Made by a program: the position numbers and the translations under genes
Notes under the pieces: generated by a model
Seen by the model: the letters and a program-made list of their open reading frames with translations, nothing else
What the model was told of the DNA's origin: nothing
The model's database searches: none
Part shown: positions 1 through 7,323 of the stretch, piece after piece
How positions within the stretch are numbered: the first letter of the stretch is position 1
How the letters are laid out: each line of letters starts with the position of its first letter
NCBI RefSeq assembly: GCF_039912695.1
Contig: NZ_JBDSPJ010000014.1
Location: 124,001 to 188,000, forward strand
Direction: 5' to 3'
Source of the DNA: Pseudolysinimonas_A sp039912695
Lineage (GTDB): Bacteria; Actinomycetota; Actinomycetes; Actinomycetales; Microbacteriaceae
Length of the DNA stretch: 64,000 bases

Positions 1-148
1 GGCGATCGACCGTGGATGACAGCGGCCGGCCGAGCGAGTTGCCGTCGAGGTAGGCGCGCACCCCGGCGGCGGGGACGAACCGGTCGACGTGCGCGTGCAG
101 CGGGTCGGCGGCGTCGAGTTCGGCGGCGCGCTCACGAAGATCGGACAT
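1..148 (-). CDS. kynU: Kynureninase, N-terminal part (runs off window)
   Basis: Only the first 49 codons are present; the gene continues beyond position 1. The ATG (complement 146-148) is preceded by a GGGAGGAA ribosome binding site. The peptide begins MSDLRERAAELDAADPLHA and contains YLDGNSLGRP around residues 33-42, the N-terminal signature of kynureninases, PLP enzymes that cleave L-kynurenine to anthranilate and alanine in tryptophan degradation. Its start lies inside the 3' end of the upstream amidohydrolase gene (17-bp overlap), so the two are translationally coupled. The PLP lysine region is outside the window, so the call rests on this motif alone. Confidence 0.8.
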   Translation of the reverse strand, partial: MSDLRERAAELDAADPLHAHVDRFVPAAGVRAYLDGNSLGRPLSSTVDR

Positions 149-1040
149 CAAGTTCCTCCCGAAGTATTGGGGTGAGCAGGCGCGCTGAGGCGAAGTCGAG
201 GTCGTCGCCTTCGCCGTCGACGACCATGAGCCGCGACGCGGGGTCGTGGATGTCGGCCAGGTCGAGTGCCTCGAGCAGCTCGGGTGTCGTCAGCCCGGCA
301 TCGCGGAGAGCATCCAACTCGTCAAGGTTGAGTCCCAGTGGTGTCGGGCCGTTGCCCATGTCGGTGCCGTAACGGAGGCGTCCCCCTGCCGCCCGGAACG
401 CGGTGACGTTCTCGACGGCGACCCCGCGTTCGGTCGACGCGGCGGGATGGATCGCGAGGGTCGAAATCCAGGTGACGCGGGCGGCGTGCTCGGCGATTTC
501 GTCCGCGGAGAGGAGCTCGCTGAAGGGTGCGTGCGCGAGGTACGTCGCCCCGGCCTCGAGTGCTCGCCCCGCCTCACCCGGCCCTTCGACGTGGACGACC
601 GTCGGGAGCCCCCGCGCATCGGCGCGCGTCACGATCGCGGCCAGCAGTTCAGCGGTGAAAGTCGGACCCGCGACCGCGTTGCTCGCGATCTTCACCAGCG
701 TGACCCCGGCATCCGCCAGTTCATCGACTACCCGGCCGGCCTCCGCAGCGTCGGGGATCTCGCGCACCCACGACGGGTCCGCCCAGTCACGGTCCGAGGG
801 GTACCCGCCGACCGGGGTGAGGAACGGTCCGGCGAACTCGACACGCAGAGGAGGGATGCCGGCGTCCCCGTGAATGAGCCGAGGTGCTGACAGCGATCCG
901 CCGAGATCCACGACACGACCGAGAACCGAGTGCGCGACGGGGTCCCGATCGACGAGACCCAGGTGCACGTGCGCGTCGGTGGGCGCACCGAGGATGGCGA
1001 AGGCGCGGGTCACGGTCCCATTCTCAGGGGGTTGCGACAC
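132..1040 (-). CDS. Amidohydrolase family protein next to kynureninase
   Basis: A 302-residue metal-dependent hydrolase of the amidohydrolase superfamily. Visible ligands are HxH (H24, H26 in DAHVHLG), a candidate carbamylated lysine K117 (LVKIAS), H150, H170 and D227 (RYGTDMGNG), in the order expected of a TIM-barrel amidohydrolase. Residues resemble the imidazolonepropionase/prolidase-like branch, but the substrate cannot be read from sequence. The GTG start at 1040 has no good Shine-Dalgarno, and a GTG nine codons later is possible. The stop overlaps the kynU start by 17 bp and the upstream collagen-like gene ends 4 bp before the start. Coupling to kynureninase suggests a role in tryptophan/kynurenine catabolism, for instance deformylation of N-formylkynurenine; that is inference. 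Confidence 0.75.
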   Translation of the reverse strand: MSQPPENGTVTRAFAILGAPTDAHVHLGLVDRDPVAHSVLGRVVDLGGSLSAPRLIHGDAGIPPLRVEFAGPFLTPVGGYPSDRDWADPSWVREIPDAAEAGRVVDELADAGVTLVKIASNAVAGPTFTAELLAAIVTRADARGLPTVVHVEGPGEAGRALEAGATYLAHAPFSELLSADEIAEHAARVTWISTLAIHPAASTERGVAVENVTAFRAAGGRLRYGTDMGNGPTPLGLNLDELDALRDAGLTTPELLEALDLADIHDPASRLMVVDGEGDDLDFASARLLTPILREELDVRSS

Positions 1041-1044
1041 CGGC

Positions 1045-1740
1045 TCAGGATGCGGGGTTGAAGCGGAACGCGATCTCGTTGCCGTCGGCGGTGACCACGA
1101 GGTCGAATCTGTGCCCGAAGTAGATCGACGATCCTGCCTTCGTGGTGACGGTCACGATGCTCTCCGTCGCGACGGCGCTCAGGACGGTGTTGGTTTGCAG
1201 GTCGGCGGTGGAAGCCGTGGTCGACCAGGTCACGATCAGTCCGGCGTTTGTCGTGAGGTGGTTCTCGATGATGGTCGTGTTGCCGTCCGCATCCCGAAAT
1301 GACAAGAATGTCGCCGAGAAGGTGCCCACCGGGTCGCCGTTCGCGTCGAGCAAGGCGGTCGTGCCGGCCAGGTAGCGAGATGCGATCGTCGTGCTGTCGA
1401 ACGCCACGTTCGAGGTCGGGATTTGGATGAGGCTGTTGGCGAAGATGTCCAGTTGGAAGAAGTACCGGCCTCCGTCGATCGGGGGCAGGGTCGGGGCTGC
1501 GGCGCCGGCGGCACCTCGCGGCCCGGTCGCACCGGTCGCACCTGGAATTCCCGTCACCGTCACGGTAGGTGCGGGGCTGGCGGTGCCCGGGACGCCTTGC
1601 GGACCGGCGGGACCCTGCGGTCCGGCCGGCCCGGTTGCACCCTCCTGGCCGGCAAGCCCGGTCGCGATCTGGAACCCAGCGAGCACCAGCACGGCTGCGG
1701 CGAGCACGGCGAATAGCGCAACGAGCAGCCGACGGGACAT
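1045..1740 (-). CDS. Membrane-anchored protein with collagen-like G-X-Y repeats
   Basis: 231 residues. An N-terminal hydrophobic segment (residues 4-25, after MSRR) acts as signal or anchor. A collagen-like run of G-X-Y triplets follows from about G28 to G52 (GATGPAGPQGPAGPQG), a short Ser/Pro/Thr spacer, and a second run from G64 to G79 (GIPGATGATGPRGAAG). The remaining ~140 residues are rich in beta-forming Thr/Val/Ile and contain no cysteine, consistent with an extracellular beta-barrel-like domain. I do not recognise this C-terminal domain. Bacterial collagen-like proteins are normally surface stalks. It ends 4 bp before the amidohydrolase gene, but a functional link to kynurenine metabolism is not evident. 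Confidence 0.7.
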   Translation of the reverse strand: MSRRLLVALFAVLAAAVLVLAGFQIATGLAGQEGATGPAGPQGPAGPQGVPGTASPAPTVTVTGIPGATGATGPRGAAGAAAPTLPPIDGGRYFFQLDIFANSLIQIPTSNVAFDSTTIASRYLAGTTALLDANGDPVGTFSATFLSFRDADGNTTIIENHLTTNAGLIVTWSTTASTADLQTNTVLSAVATESIVTVTTKAGSSIYFGHRFDLVVTADGNEIAFRFNPAS

Positions 1741-1794
1741 GCCCTCAATATAGAGGCCCGTCCACGCCGCGGAGCCCTAGATAGAGCCCCATCT

Positions 1795-1820
1795 GAACGA
1801 TGTATCGTTAAGTATCGTTC
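1795..1820 (+). promoter_or_regulatory. Putative PadR operator
   Basis: GAACGAT and ATCGTTC form an inverted repeat with a 12-bp spacer, and the spacer contains another ATCGTT, giving AACGAT-GT-ATCGTT inside. The site ends 26 bp before the padR-like ATG, so it is well placed for autorepression, as is usual for PadR regulators. Assignment to the adjacent regulator is inference. Confidence 0.55.
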
Positions 1821-1846
1821 GCGCATCGCGAACCAAGGAGGATGTC

Positions 1847-2389
1847 ATGGCCGAGTCATACGCAGGCAGTCCGTTCGCGGGAGCGGCGACGGGTCTCTGG
1901 GACACCCTGAACCAGTTGCGCGGGTCGTTCGAACAGAAGATCGGCACCCGCATGGGTCGCGGCGATGTGCGGGCTGCCGTGCTCGCGATCCTCGTCGAAG
2001 AGCCGATGCACGGGTATCAGATCATCCGGGCGATCGAAGATCGCAGCCACGGGATGTGGAAGCCGAGCCCGGGCTCCGTCTACCCCACCCTGCAACTGCT
2101 CGCCGATGAGGGACTCGTGACCGCCGACGAGTCGGGCGGCAAGAAGACCTACTCGCTCACCGACGCGGGCCGTGCCGAAGCCGAAGCCGCACTCGAGCGT
2201 TCGGCTCCGTGGGAGATGCCGGGGATGCGCGCCGCCGCGCACGCGGGCACCATCCCGAAGGCGGGGGCGAAACTCGCGCAAGCCGCCGCACAGGTCGCCA
2301 CCAGCGGAAGCCCCGCTCAGATTGATGAGGCTGTCGCGGTGCTCGACGAGGCACGTCGCAAGGTTTACGCGATCCTCGCCCAAGGGTGA
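1847..2389 (+). CDS. PadR family transcriptional regulator
   Basis: 180 residues. The winged-helix domain spans about residues 36-105: GRGDVRAAVLAILVEEPMHGYQ, then SPGSVYPTLQLLADEGLV and the wing GGKKTYSLTDAGR. These match the PadR signature. The C-terminal ~60 residues are Ala-rich helices, likely the dimerisation region. The start ATG follows a near-perfect AAGGAGGA ribosome binding site. An inverted repeat at 1795-1820 just upstream is a likely operator. The stop overlaps the start of the following AarF-type kinase gene (GTGA), so regulator and kinase are expected to be one transcript and the kinase to be under PadR control. The inducer is unknown; many PadR proteins sense phenolic or other toxic compounds. 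Confidence 0.9.
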   Translation: MAESYAGSPFAGAATGLWDTLNQLRGSFEQKIGTRMGRGDVRAAVLAILVEEPMHGYQIIRAIEDRSHGMWKPSPGSVYPTLQLLADEGLVTADESGGKKTYSLTDAGRAEAEAALERSAPWEMPGMRAAAHAGTIPKAGAKLAQAAAQVATSGSPAQIDEAVAVLDEARRKVYAILAQG

Positions 2390-4089
2390 ATAGTGCAGGG
2401 GTGACCAGCCCTGCGGTGAGCGCCCGGAAAGGTCGCGTCCGCTACCGCCGCATCCTGCGTTTCGCGACGCGCTACATGGTTCAGAACTGGTGGTTCGAAC
2501 TCGTCCTCCCGCGCGTTGGACTGAGCAGTCTCGCCGCACGCGGGCGCACGAACCGCTGGCGGCGGATGGCGCGTAACTTCCACCGGCTGGCGACCGATCT
2601 CGGTGGCCTGATGATCAAGGTCGGGCAGTTTCTCTCGACCCGACTCGACGTGCTGCCGCCCGAGGTCACGCGGGAACTGGAGGGCCTTCAGGATGAGGTC
2701 AACCCCGAGAGATTCGACGCGATCCGTGCCCTCGCCGAGGCTGAACTCGGGCTGAAGCTCGAAGACGCCTACGCCAGCTTCGACCCGATCCCGATGGCGG
2801 CCGCATCGCTCGGCCAGGTGCATCGCGCGACGTTGACAGCGGATGCCGCTGCCGACACCGGCTGGGCAAACGTCGTCGTGAAGGTGCAGCGCCCCGGCAT
2901 CGAGATGATCGTCGGCGTTGACCTCGCGGCGATTCGACGAGTGGCGCGTGCGTTGAGTCGGGTGAAAATCATCTCGAGTCGGGTCGACCTGCCGGCGCTC
3001 GCCGAGGAATTCGCGGGCACCAGCCTCGAAGAGATCGACTACCTGCACGAAGCGCAGAACGCCGACCGATTCGCCGAGCAGTTCGCCGGGGATCCGCGGG
3101 TGCGGGTTCCCGGGATCGCGTGGGAACGCACCACCCGTCGCGTACTCACCCTCGAAGACGTGAGCGCGATCAAGATCAACGATTTGGATGCTCTCCGCGC
3201 CGCCGGCATCGACCCATCGCACGTCGCCACGGAGTTCGCGACCGTGATGTTTGACCAGTTGTTCGTGCACGGGTTCTTTCACGGCGACGCTCATCCCGGC
3301 AACATTTTCGTCACCCCGCTCCCCGGCGGCGGCTACACGCTGACCTTCGTTGACTTCGGGATGATGGGCGAGATCCCCGCCGACCTTCGACGCGGTCTGC
3401 AACAAGCCCTGATCCCGCTCGCCGCGCGTGACGGCCGACGGCTGGTGGCGAGCATGCGCGATCTGGGGGTGCTGCTGCCGTCAGCCGACACGCGCGAACT
3501 TGAGAAGGTCATGAACGCCCTGTTCGCCCGGTTCGGCGGCATCGCGTTCACCGCCCTTCAGCAGGTCGACCCTCGCGAAATGCTGAAGTTCGCCGAGGAG
3601 TTCGGCGAGACCGTGCGAAATCTGCCGTTCCAACTGCCCGAAAACTTCTTGCTCGTCATCCGGGCGTCATCCCTCACCTCAGGGTTGAGCAGCACTCTCG
3701 ATCCCGACTTCAACATCTGGAACGCGGTCGAGCCGTACGCGGCGAAACTGTTGCTTGACGAGCGAGGCGGCGTCATCGGGTCGTTCGCTCGCGAGGCGGC
3801 CTCGATCGTCGGCATCACGATCGGCCTTCCCCGCCGCCTCGACGACCTCGCCACGCGTCTCGACAACGGCGACCTCGAGGTCAATACCCCGAAACTCGAC
3901 CTCCGCCTCCGTCGGATCGAACGACTGATCGCCCGGGCCGTGTCGGCGATCGTCTTCGCCGGACTACTGGTGGGCGGCATCCTGCTCCGACCGACGGATG
4001 TCGTCCTCGGCACTGTGTTCATGTCGGTATCGGGGCTCCCGCTGCTGCATGCCGTGTTCGGCGGGCTGTTCGGTCGACGCAGTCGCTGA
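2386..4089 (+). CDS. AarF/ABC1/UbiB family atypical protein kinase
   Basis: 567 residues. Family hallmarks are in order: KVGQFLSTR (KxGQ motif, residues 78-81), the alanine-rich loop AAASLGQVHRA (138-148), VVVKVQRPG with the ATP lysine K166, the catalytic HGDAHPGNIF (299-308) and DFG (323-325). Two hydrophobic C-terminal segments (SAIVFAGLLVGGILL and VFMSVSGLPLLHAVFGGLF) anchor it in the membrane. UbiB/ABC1 proteins are ATPases/kinases that support isoprenoid-quinone and other membrane lipid metabolism. The GTG start overlaps the padR-like stop by 4 bp, implying translational coupling. An actinobacterium would use menaquinone rather than ubiquinone, so a strict UbiB role is unlikely; the substrate is unknown. 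Confidence 0.9.
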   Translation: MNSAGVTSPAVSARKGRVRYRRILRFATRYMVQNWWFELVLPRVGLSSLAARGRTNRWRRMARNFHRLATDLGGLMIKVGQFLSTRLDVLPPEVTRELEGLQDEVNPERFDAIRALAEAELGLKLEDAYASFDPIPMAAASLGQVHRATLTADAAADTGWANVVVKVQRPGIEMIVGVDLAAIRRVARALSRVKIISSRVDLPALAEEFAGTSLEEIDYLHEAQNADRFAEQFAGDPRVRVPGIAWERTTRRVLTLEDVSAIKINDLDALRAAGIDPSHVATEFATVMFDQLFVHGFFHGDAHPGNIFVTPLPGGGYTLTFVDFGMMGEIPADLRRGLQQALIPLAARDGRRLVASMRDLGVLLPSADTRELEKVMNALFARFGGIAFTALQQVDPREMLKFAEEFGETVRNLPFQLPENFLLVIRASSLTSGLSSTLDPDFNIWNAVEPYAAKLLLDERGGVIGSFAREAASIVGITIGLPRRLDDLATRLDNGDLEVNTPKLDLRLRRIERLIARAVSAIVFAGLLVGGILLRPTDVVLGTVFMSVSGLPLLHAVFGGLFGRRSR

Positions 4090-4123
4090 TTTCGGTACGC
4101 AGGCCTGAGCGTAGGCTCCCCCC

Positions 4124-4477
4124 ATGAATTCACTCCCCGCGATCGTGTGGGTCTTTACCGGGCTCCTGCTTTTTCTCGCGGTGACCTGCGTCGCGGCCAG
4201 CCGCGGGGCGATCCGGCTCAATCACCTCTGGGGAATTCGGATCCGCAGCGTGATGCGCACCGACGCGACTTGGCGGGCGGGCCATGCAGCTGGCGTTGCT
4301 CCGGCGGCCATCGCGTTCGTGGTTGCGCTCGCCTGCAGCGTGATCGGGCTCGCCGTGCCGCTCGTCGACCTCGGTGCTGTGGTCGCGTTTGTCTCGGGGG
4401 TCGTCGCGGTCGTCATCCGAGCGTCGAGTGCCGCCGACCGCGTGACCGCAGCCAGGTCTGCGACGAGCGGATCCTGA
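4124..4477 (+). CDS. SdpI-like small membrane protein
   Basis: 117 residues with three hydrophobic segments (about 5-25, 58-78, 80-98). Between the first and second lies LWGIRIRSVMRTDATWRAGH, which matches the cytoplasmic signature of the SdpI/YhfL family (G-I-R-T..S...W...H). Family members include SdpI, the immunity protein against the Bacillus SDP toxin, but most are uncharacterised. It stands alone, about 35 bp after the kinase gene and 108 bp before msrB. The function here is unknown; the family call comes from the short signature and topology. Confidence 0.65.
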   Translation: MNSLPAIVWVFTGLLLFLAVTCVAASRGAIRLNHLWGIRIRSVMRTDATWRAGHAAGVAPAAIAFVVALACSVIGLAVPLVDLGAVVAFVSGVVAVVIRASSAADRVTAARSATSGS

Positions 4478-4584
4478 ACAGTTCCGCGCGGATCCAAGTT
4501 GTGCCCTCGTGCGGGAACTTTCAGCCGCGAGCAGTAGTTGTACCCCTATGAGAGCCGCAGCCAGCGACTCATGAGGAGAAAATC

Positions 4585-5055
4585 ATGACCACCACCGAGT
4601 ACCGCAAGGATGCCGCTGCCATCGCAGCGCTCACCCCGAACCAGTACGCGGTAACGCAGACGGATGCCACTGAGCCTCCGTTCCGCAACGAGTTCTGGAA
4701 CAACCACGAAGACGGCATCTACGTCGATGTCGTGTCGGGCGAGCCGCTGTTTTCGTCGACCGACAAGTTCGACAGCGGATCGGGTTGGCCGAGCTTCACC
4801 CGCCCGATCGAGAAGGCCCACGTCGTCGAGAAGACCGATCGCACCCTCTGGATGAAGCGCACCGAGGTGCGCTCAGCCAACGGCGACAGCCACCTGGGTC
4901 ACCTGTTCGACGACGGCCCCGTCGAGGATGGCGGGATGCGGTACTGCATCAACTCCGCCGCCCTTCGCTTCATCGCCGTCCCGGAGCTTGAGGCTGCGGG
5001 CTACGGTGACTACCTCAGCCTGTTCACCACCCCGACCACGACTATGGAGGCGTAA
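4585..5055 (+). CDS. msrB: Peptide-methionine (R)-S-oxide reductase MsrB
   Basis: 156 residues, normal length. It reduces methionine-R-sulfoxide in proteins. The core motifs GWPSFTRP (67-74), HLGHLFDDGP (103-112) and RYCINSAAL, with catalytic C121, are present. The zinc-binding CxxC pairs of many MsrB proteins are absent (IYVDVVSGEPLF where CxxC would sit), and the usual resolving cysteine in SGCGWPSF is replaced by serine (S66, DSGSGWPSF). The protein has a single cysteine, so recycling must use glutathione-like thiols (mycothiol) or direct thioredoxin attack on the sulfenic acid; that is inference. A GAGGAG ribosome binding site precedes the ATG. msrA follows 2 bp downstream, forming an operon. 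Confidence 0.95.
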   Translation: MTTTEYRKDAAAIAALTPNQYAVTQTDATEPPFRNEFWNNHEDGIYVDVVSGEPLFSSTDKFDSGSGWPSFTRPIEKAHVVEKTDRTLWMKRTEVRSANGDSHLGHLFDDGPVEDGGMRYCINSAALRFIAVPELEAAGYGDYLSLFTTPTTTMEA

Positions 5056-5057
5056 CC

Positions 5058-5588
5058 ATGACCACGACAGAGACCGCACTCCTGGCGGGTGGATGCTTCT
5101 GGGGCGTGCAGCAGTTGCTGCGTCGTCGCCCGGGTGTCATCTCGACCCGCGTCGGCTACTCGGGTGGCGACACCCCGAACGCGACCTACCGCAACCACGG
5201 CGACCACGCCGAGGCCGTGGAAATCGTGTTCGACCCATCGGTGATCTCGTACCGCGACATCCTCGAGTTCTTCTTCCAGGTGCACGACCCGTCGACGCGG
5301 GATCGTCAAGGCAACGACCGCGGACGTAGCTACCGTTCGGCGATCTACTACACGACCGACCAGCAGCACCAGGTTGCTCTCGACACGATCGCCGATGTGG
5401 ATGCCTCCGGCCTCTGGCCCGGCAAGGTTGTCACCGAGGTCGAGCCGGCTGGCGCCTTCTGGGAAGCGGAAGACGAGCACCAGGACTACCTGGAGAAGTA
5501 CCCGAACGGCTACACCTGCCACTTCGTGCGGCCCAACTGGAGGTTGCCGCACCGCGATTCGGTAGCAAGCGTGGAGCAGCCGGCCTAA
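5058..5588 (+). CDS. msrA: Peptide-methionine (S)-S-oxide reductase MsrA
   Basis: 176 residues. It starts with LLAGGCFWGVQ, the GCFWG active-site motif with catalytic C13, followed by GYSGG and NHGDHAEAVEIVFDP, and ends with YTCHFVRPNW. It reduces the S epimer of methionine sulfoxide and so complements MsrB. The ATG is 2 bp after the msrB stop, with a GGAGG in the msrB tail. Its TAA stop interleaves with the TAG stop of the convergent RidA-like gene (shared CTAA at 5585-5588), so the two transcripts overlap tail to tail. Confidence 0.96.
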   Translation: MTTTETALLAGGCFWGVQQLLRRRPGVISTRVGYSGGDTPNATYRNHGDHAEAVEIVFDPSVISYRDILEFFFQVHDPSTRDRQGNDRGRSYRSAIYYTTDQQHQVALDTIADVDASGLWPGKVVTEVEPAGAFWEAEDEHQDYLEKYPNGYTCHFVRPNWRLPHRDSVASVEQPA

Positions 5589-5962
5589 CCGATGACGGCT
5601 GTCATCCTCACCGAGACGAGAACCCCGGGGATGACAGCCCCCAGTTTGGCGGCGTAGCGCGCCGGAGGATCGGTCGGGAACCAGGTGGCGTACACCTCAT
5701 TCATCCCGGCGAAATCGTCGGGGTCGGCGAGCAGAATCCCGACCTCGACGACATCCTCGAGTGTGCCGCCGCCGGCCTCGAGGACTGACTTGCAGTTGGT
5801 CAATGCTGCCTGCATCTGATCCTGGATCGTCGTCCCTGCGATTTTTCCCGTCGACGCGTCGATCCCGACGAGGCCCGAGATATAGATGTGACCCCCCGCT
5901 TTGATGCCCTGACTGTAGAGAGCAGATTGAGACACGAGCGGGGTATGGATGACTTCGCGCAT
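5585..5962 (-). CDS. RidA/YjgF/TdcF family protein
   Basis: 125 residues, typical for the family. The N-terminal YSQGIKAGGHIYISGLVGID and the PPARYAAKLG segment with the conserved substrate arginine (R102) are present. RidA proteins hydrolyse reactive enamine/imine intermediates from PLP enzymes. The C-terminal glutamate of the IEAIA motif that supports deaminase activity in RidA proper appears to be replaced (VRMTAVIG), so this may be a non-canonical Rid subfamily member with altered activity. It is convergent with msrA and divergent from the SGNH/GAF gene, with 111 bp between starts. Confidence 0.88.
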   Translation of the reverse strand: MREVIHTPLVSQSALYSQGIKAGGHIYISGLVGIDASTGKIAGTTIQDQMQAALTNCKSVLEAGGGTLEDVVEVGILLADPDDFAGMNEVYATWFPTDPPARYAAKLGAVIPGVLVSVRMTAVIG

Positions 5963-6073
5963 TCATCGATCGTGTCACGCGAATAGGGCACGAGCGATAC
6001 CGACGTTCTGGAAGTACCCTGAGCGAAAGCCGGGACGGTCAGCGCCTTACTCAATGATCCGAGAGGGAAGCTC

Positions 6074-7225
6074 ATGCGCGGATCGTGGTGGCGTCCGGGG
6101 CTTCGCGTCTGGTACCGATGGGAGGGCCGACGACTCGACGGGATCCCCAGGCCCGAGGACCGCGCGTTCGCGAGCGCTCCCGGTGACTCTCCCCTCGAAT
6201 GCGTCGTGTTCGGGTCGGGGCCGCTCTCGGGGTGGGGCGTGGCAACCCACCAACTCGCGCTTCCGGGCACCCTCGCGCGGAGCCTTTCCCGGCGCTTCCA
6301 GCGCGGAGTGACGGTGCGCGGCGAACTCTCTCCCGCGCTCACCGCCCGAGTGATGAGCGAGCGACTCGACGACCTGCCCTGGGGTTCGGCCCAGGTGGGC
6401 GTTCTCGCGTTCGGGCCGTACGAGGCGCTCACCGCGGACCTGAAAGAGTGGCGGCGGGTTCTCGTCAGGCTCGTGGGTGACGTACGGACCCGGATGCCAG
6501 CTGACGGGGTGCTCGTTGTCGTGGGCATCCCGACGGTCGACTCGTTGAACTGGCTGCACGGATTCGGCCGACCCGTGATGAAGCGAATCCTCCCTGGATA
6601 CAACGGGGTGGCCCGCGAGGTCTGCGAAGACCTCGGTGCCCGGTTCGTGCCCCTTCCGAAGCCCGCTCGGTCTGGGGAATACATGAGCGCCGGCCACTAC
6701 CTCTTCTGGAGCGAAGTGATTGCGGCATCCGTCGACTTCGATCTTCACCTAGCCGGGCCGACACCTCCCAGCGAAGCTCAACGAGCGCGCGCGGTCGAGC
6801 GCCTGGAAATTCTCGACACCGAACCTGAGGAGCGTTTCGATCGGATTGTGCGTCTCGCACGTTCGACGTTCCAGACGCGCAGCGCGGCCTTCACCGTGCT
6901 GTACGGCGACCGCCATTGGCACAAAGCGAGTGTCGGCAAGGACGATGAGCTACCGCGTGAATCCTCGCTCTGCGAGCTGACCGTCGCCCAGGGTCGCCCG
7001 CTGGTGATCGGCGACGCGTGGAACGATCCGCGGGTGCTTGACCTTGCCGTGTTGAGGCGCGGCGACGGGGTGCGCTTCTACGCGGGGCACCCGCTGCGGG
7101 CACCGGGAGGCGAGTTCATCGGAGTCCTCAGCGTGAGCGACCCGGCCCCTCGCGATCCTGAAGACATGGATGTCGTCATCCTCCGTGACCTCGCACTCAA
7201 GATCGAAGCCGAACTGGCCCGCTGA
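6074..7225 (+). CDS. SGNH-like hydrolase domain fused to GAF domain
   Basis: 383 residues. The N-terminal ~220 residues look like a degenerate SGNH/GDSL-type esterase fold (VVFGSGPLSGWGVATHQLALP, a central VLVVVGIPTVDSLNW strand, and MSAGHYLFWSEVIA near the end, where a catalytic Asp/His would sit). Residues about 230-383 form a GAF sensor: RLEILDTEPEERFDRIVRLA, then FYAGHPLRAPGGEFIGVLSV, as in GAF domains of signalling proteins. No output domain such as GGDEF or a kinase follows. The ATG follows a GAGGGAAG ribosome binding site. This two-domain arrangement is unusual; whether the first domain is catalytic is uncertain because no clear GDSL serine motif is seen. Confidence 0.65.
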   Translation: MRGSWWRPGLRVWYRWEGRRLDGIPRPEDRAFASAPGDSPLECVVFGSGPLSGWGVATHQLALPGTLARSLSRRFQRGVTVRGELSPALTARVMSERLDDLPWGSAQVGVLAFGPYEALTADLKEWRRVLVRLVGDVRTRMPADGVLVVVGIPTVDSLNWLHGFGRPVMKRILPGYNGVAREVCEDLGARFVPLPKPARSGEYMSAGHYLFWSEVIAASVDFDLHLAGPTPPSEAQRARAVERLEILDTEPEERFDRIVRLARSTFQTRSAAFTVLYGDRHWHKASVGKDDELPRESSLCELTVAQGRPLVIGDAWNDPRVLDLAVLRRGDGVRFYAGHPLRAPGGEFIGVLSVSDPAPRDPEDMDVVILRDLALKIEAELAR

Positions 7226-7323
7226 AAGCTAGCTAGCTGTTAACGCTGCTTTGCGGCATGTAGTCTTCCGGACCATCCTCTTTCGACCGTAAACCTTGAT
7301 CCCAAAGAATCCGAAGGAACCCC

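Noticed and set aside
7227..7238. GCTAGCTAGC palindrome after the SGNH/GAF gene as a terminator
   Set aside because: Only a short self-complementary run without loop or T-tract; too weak to call.
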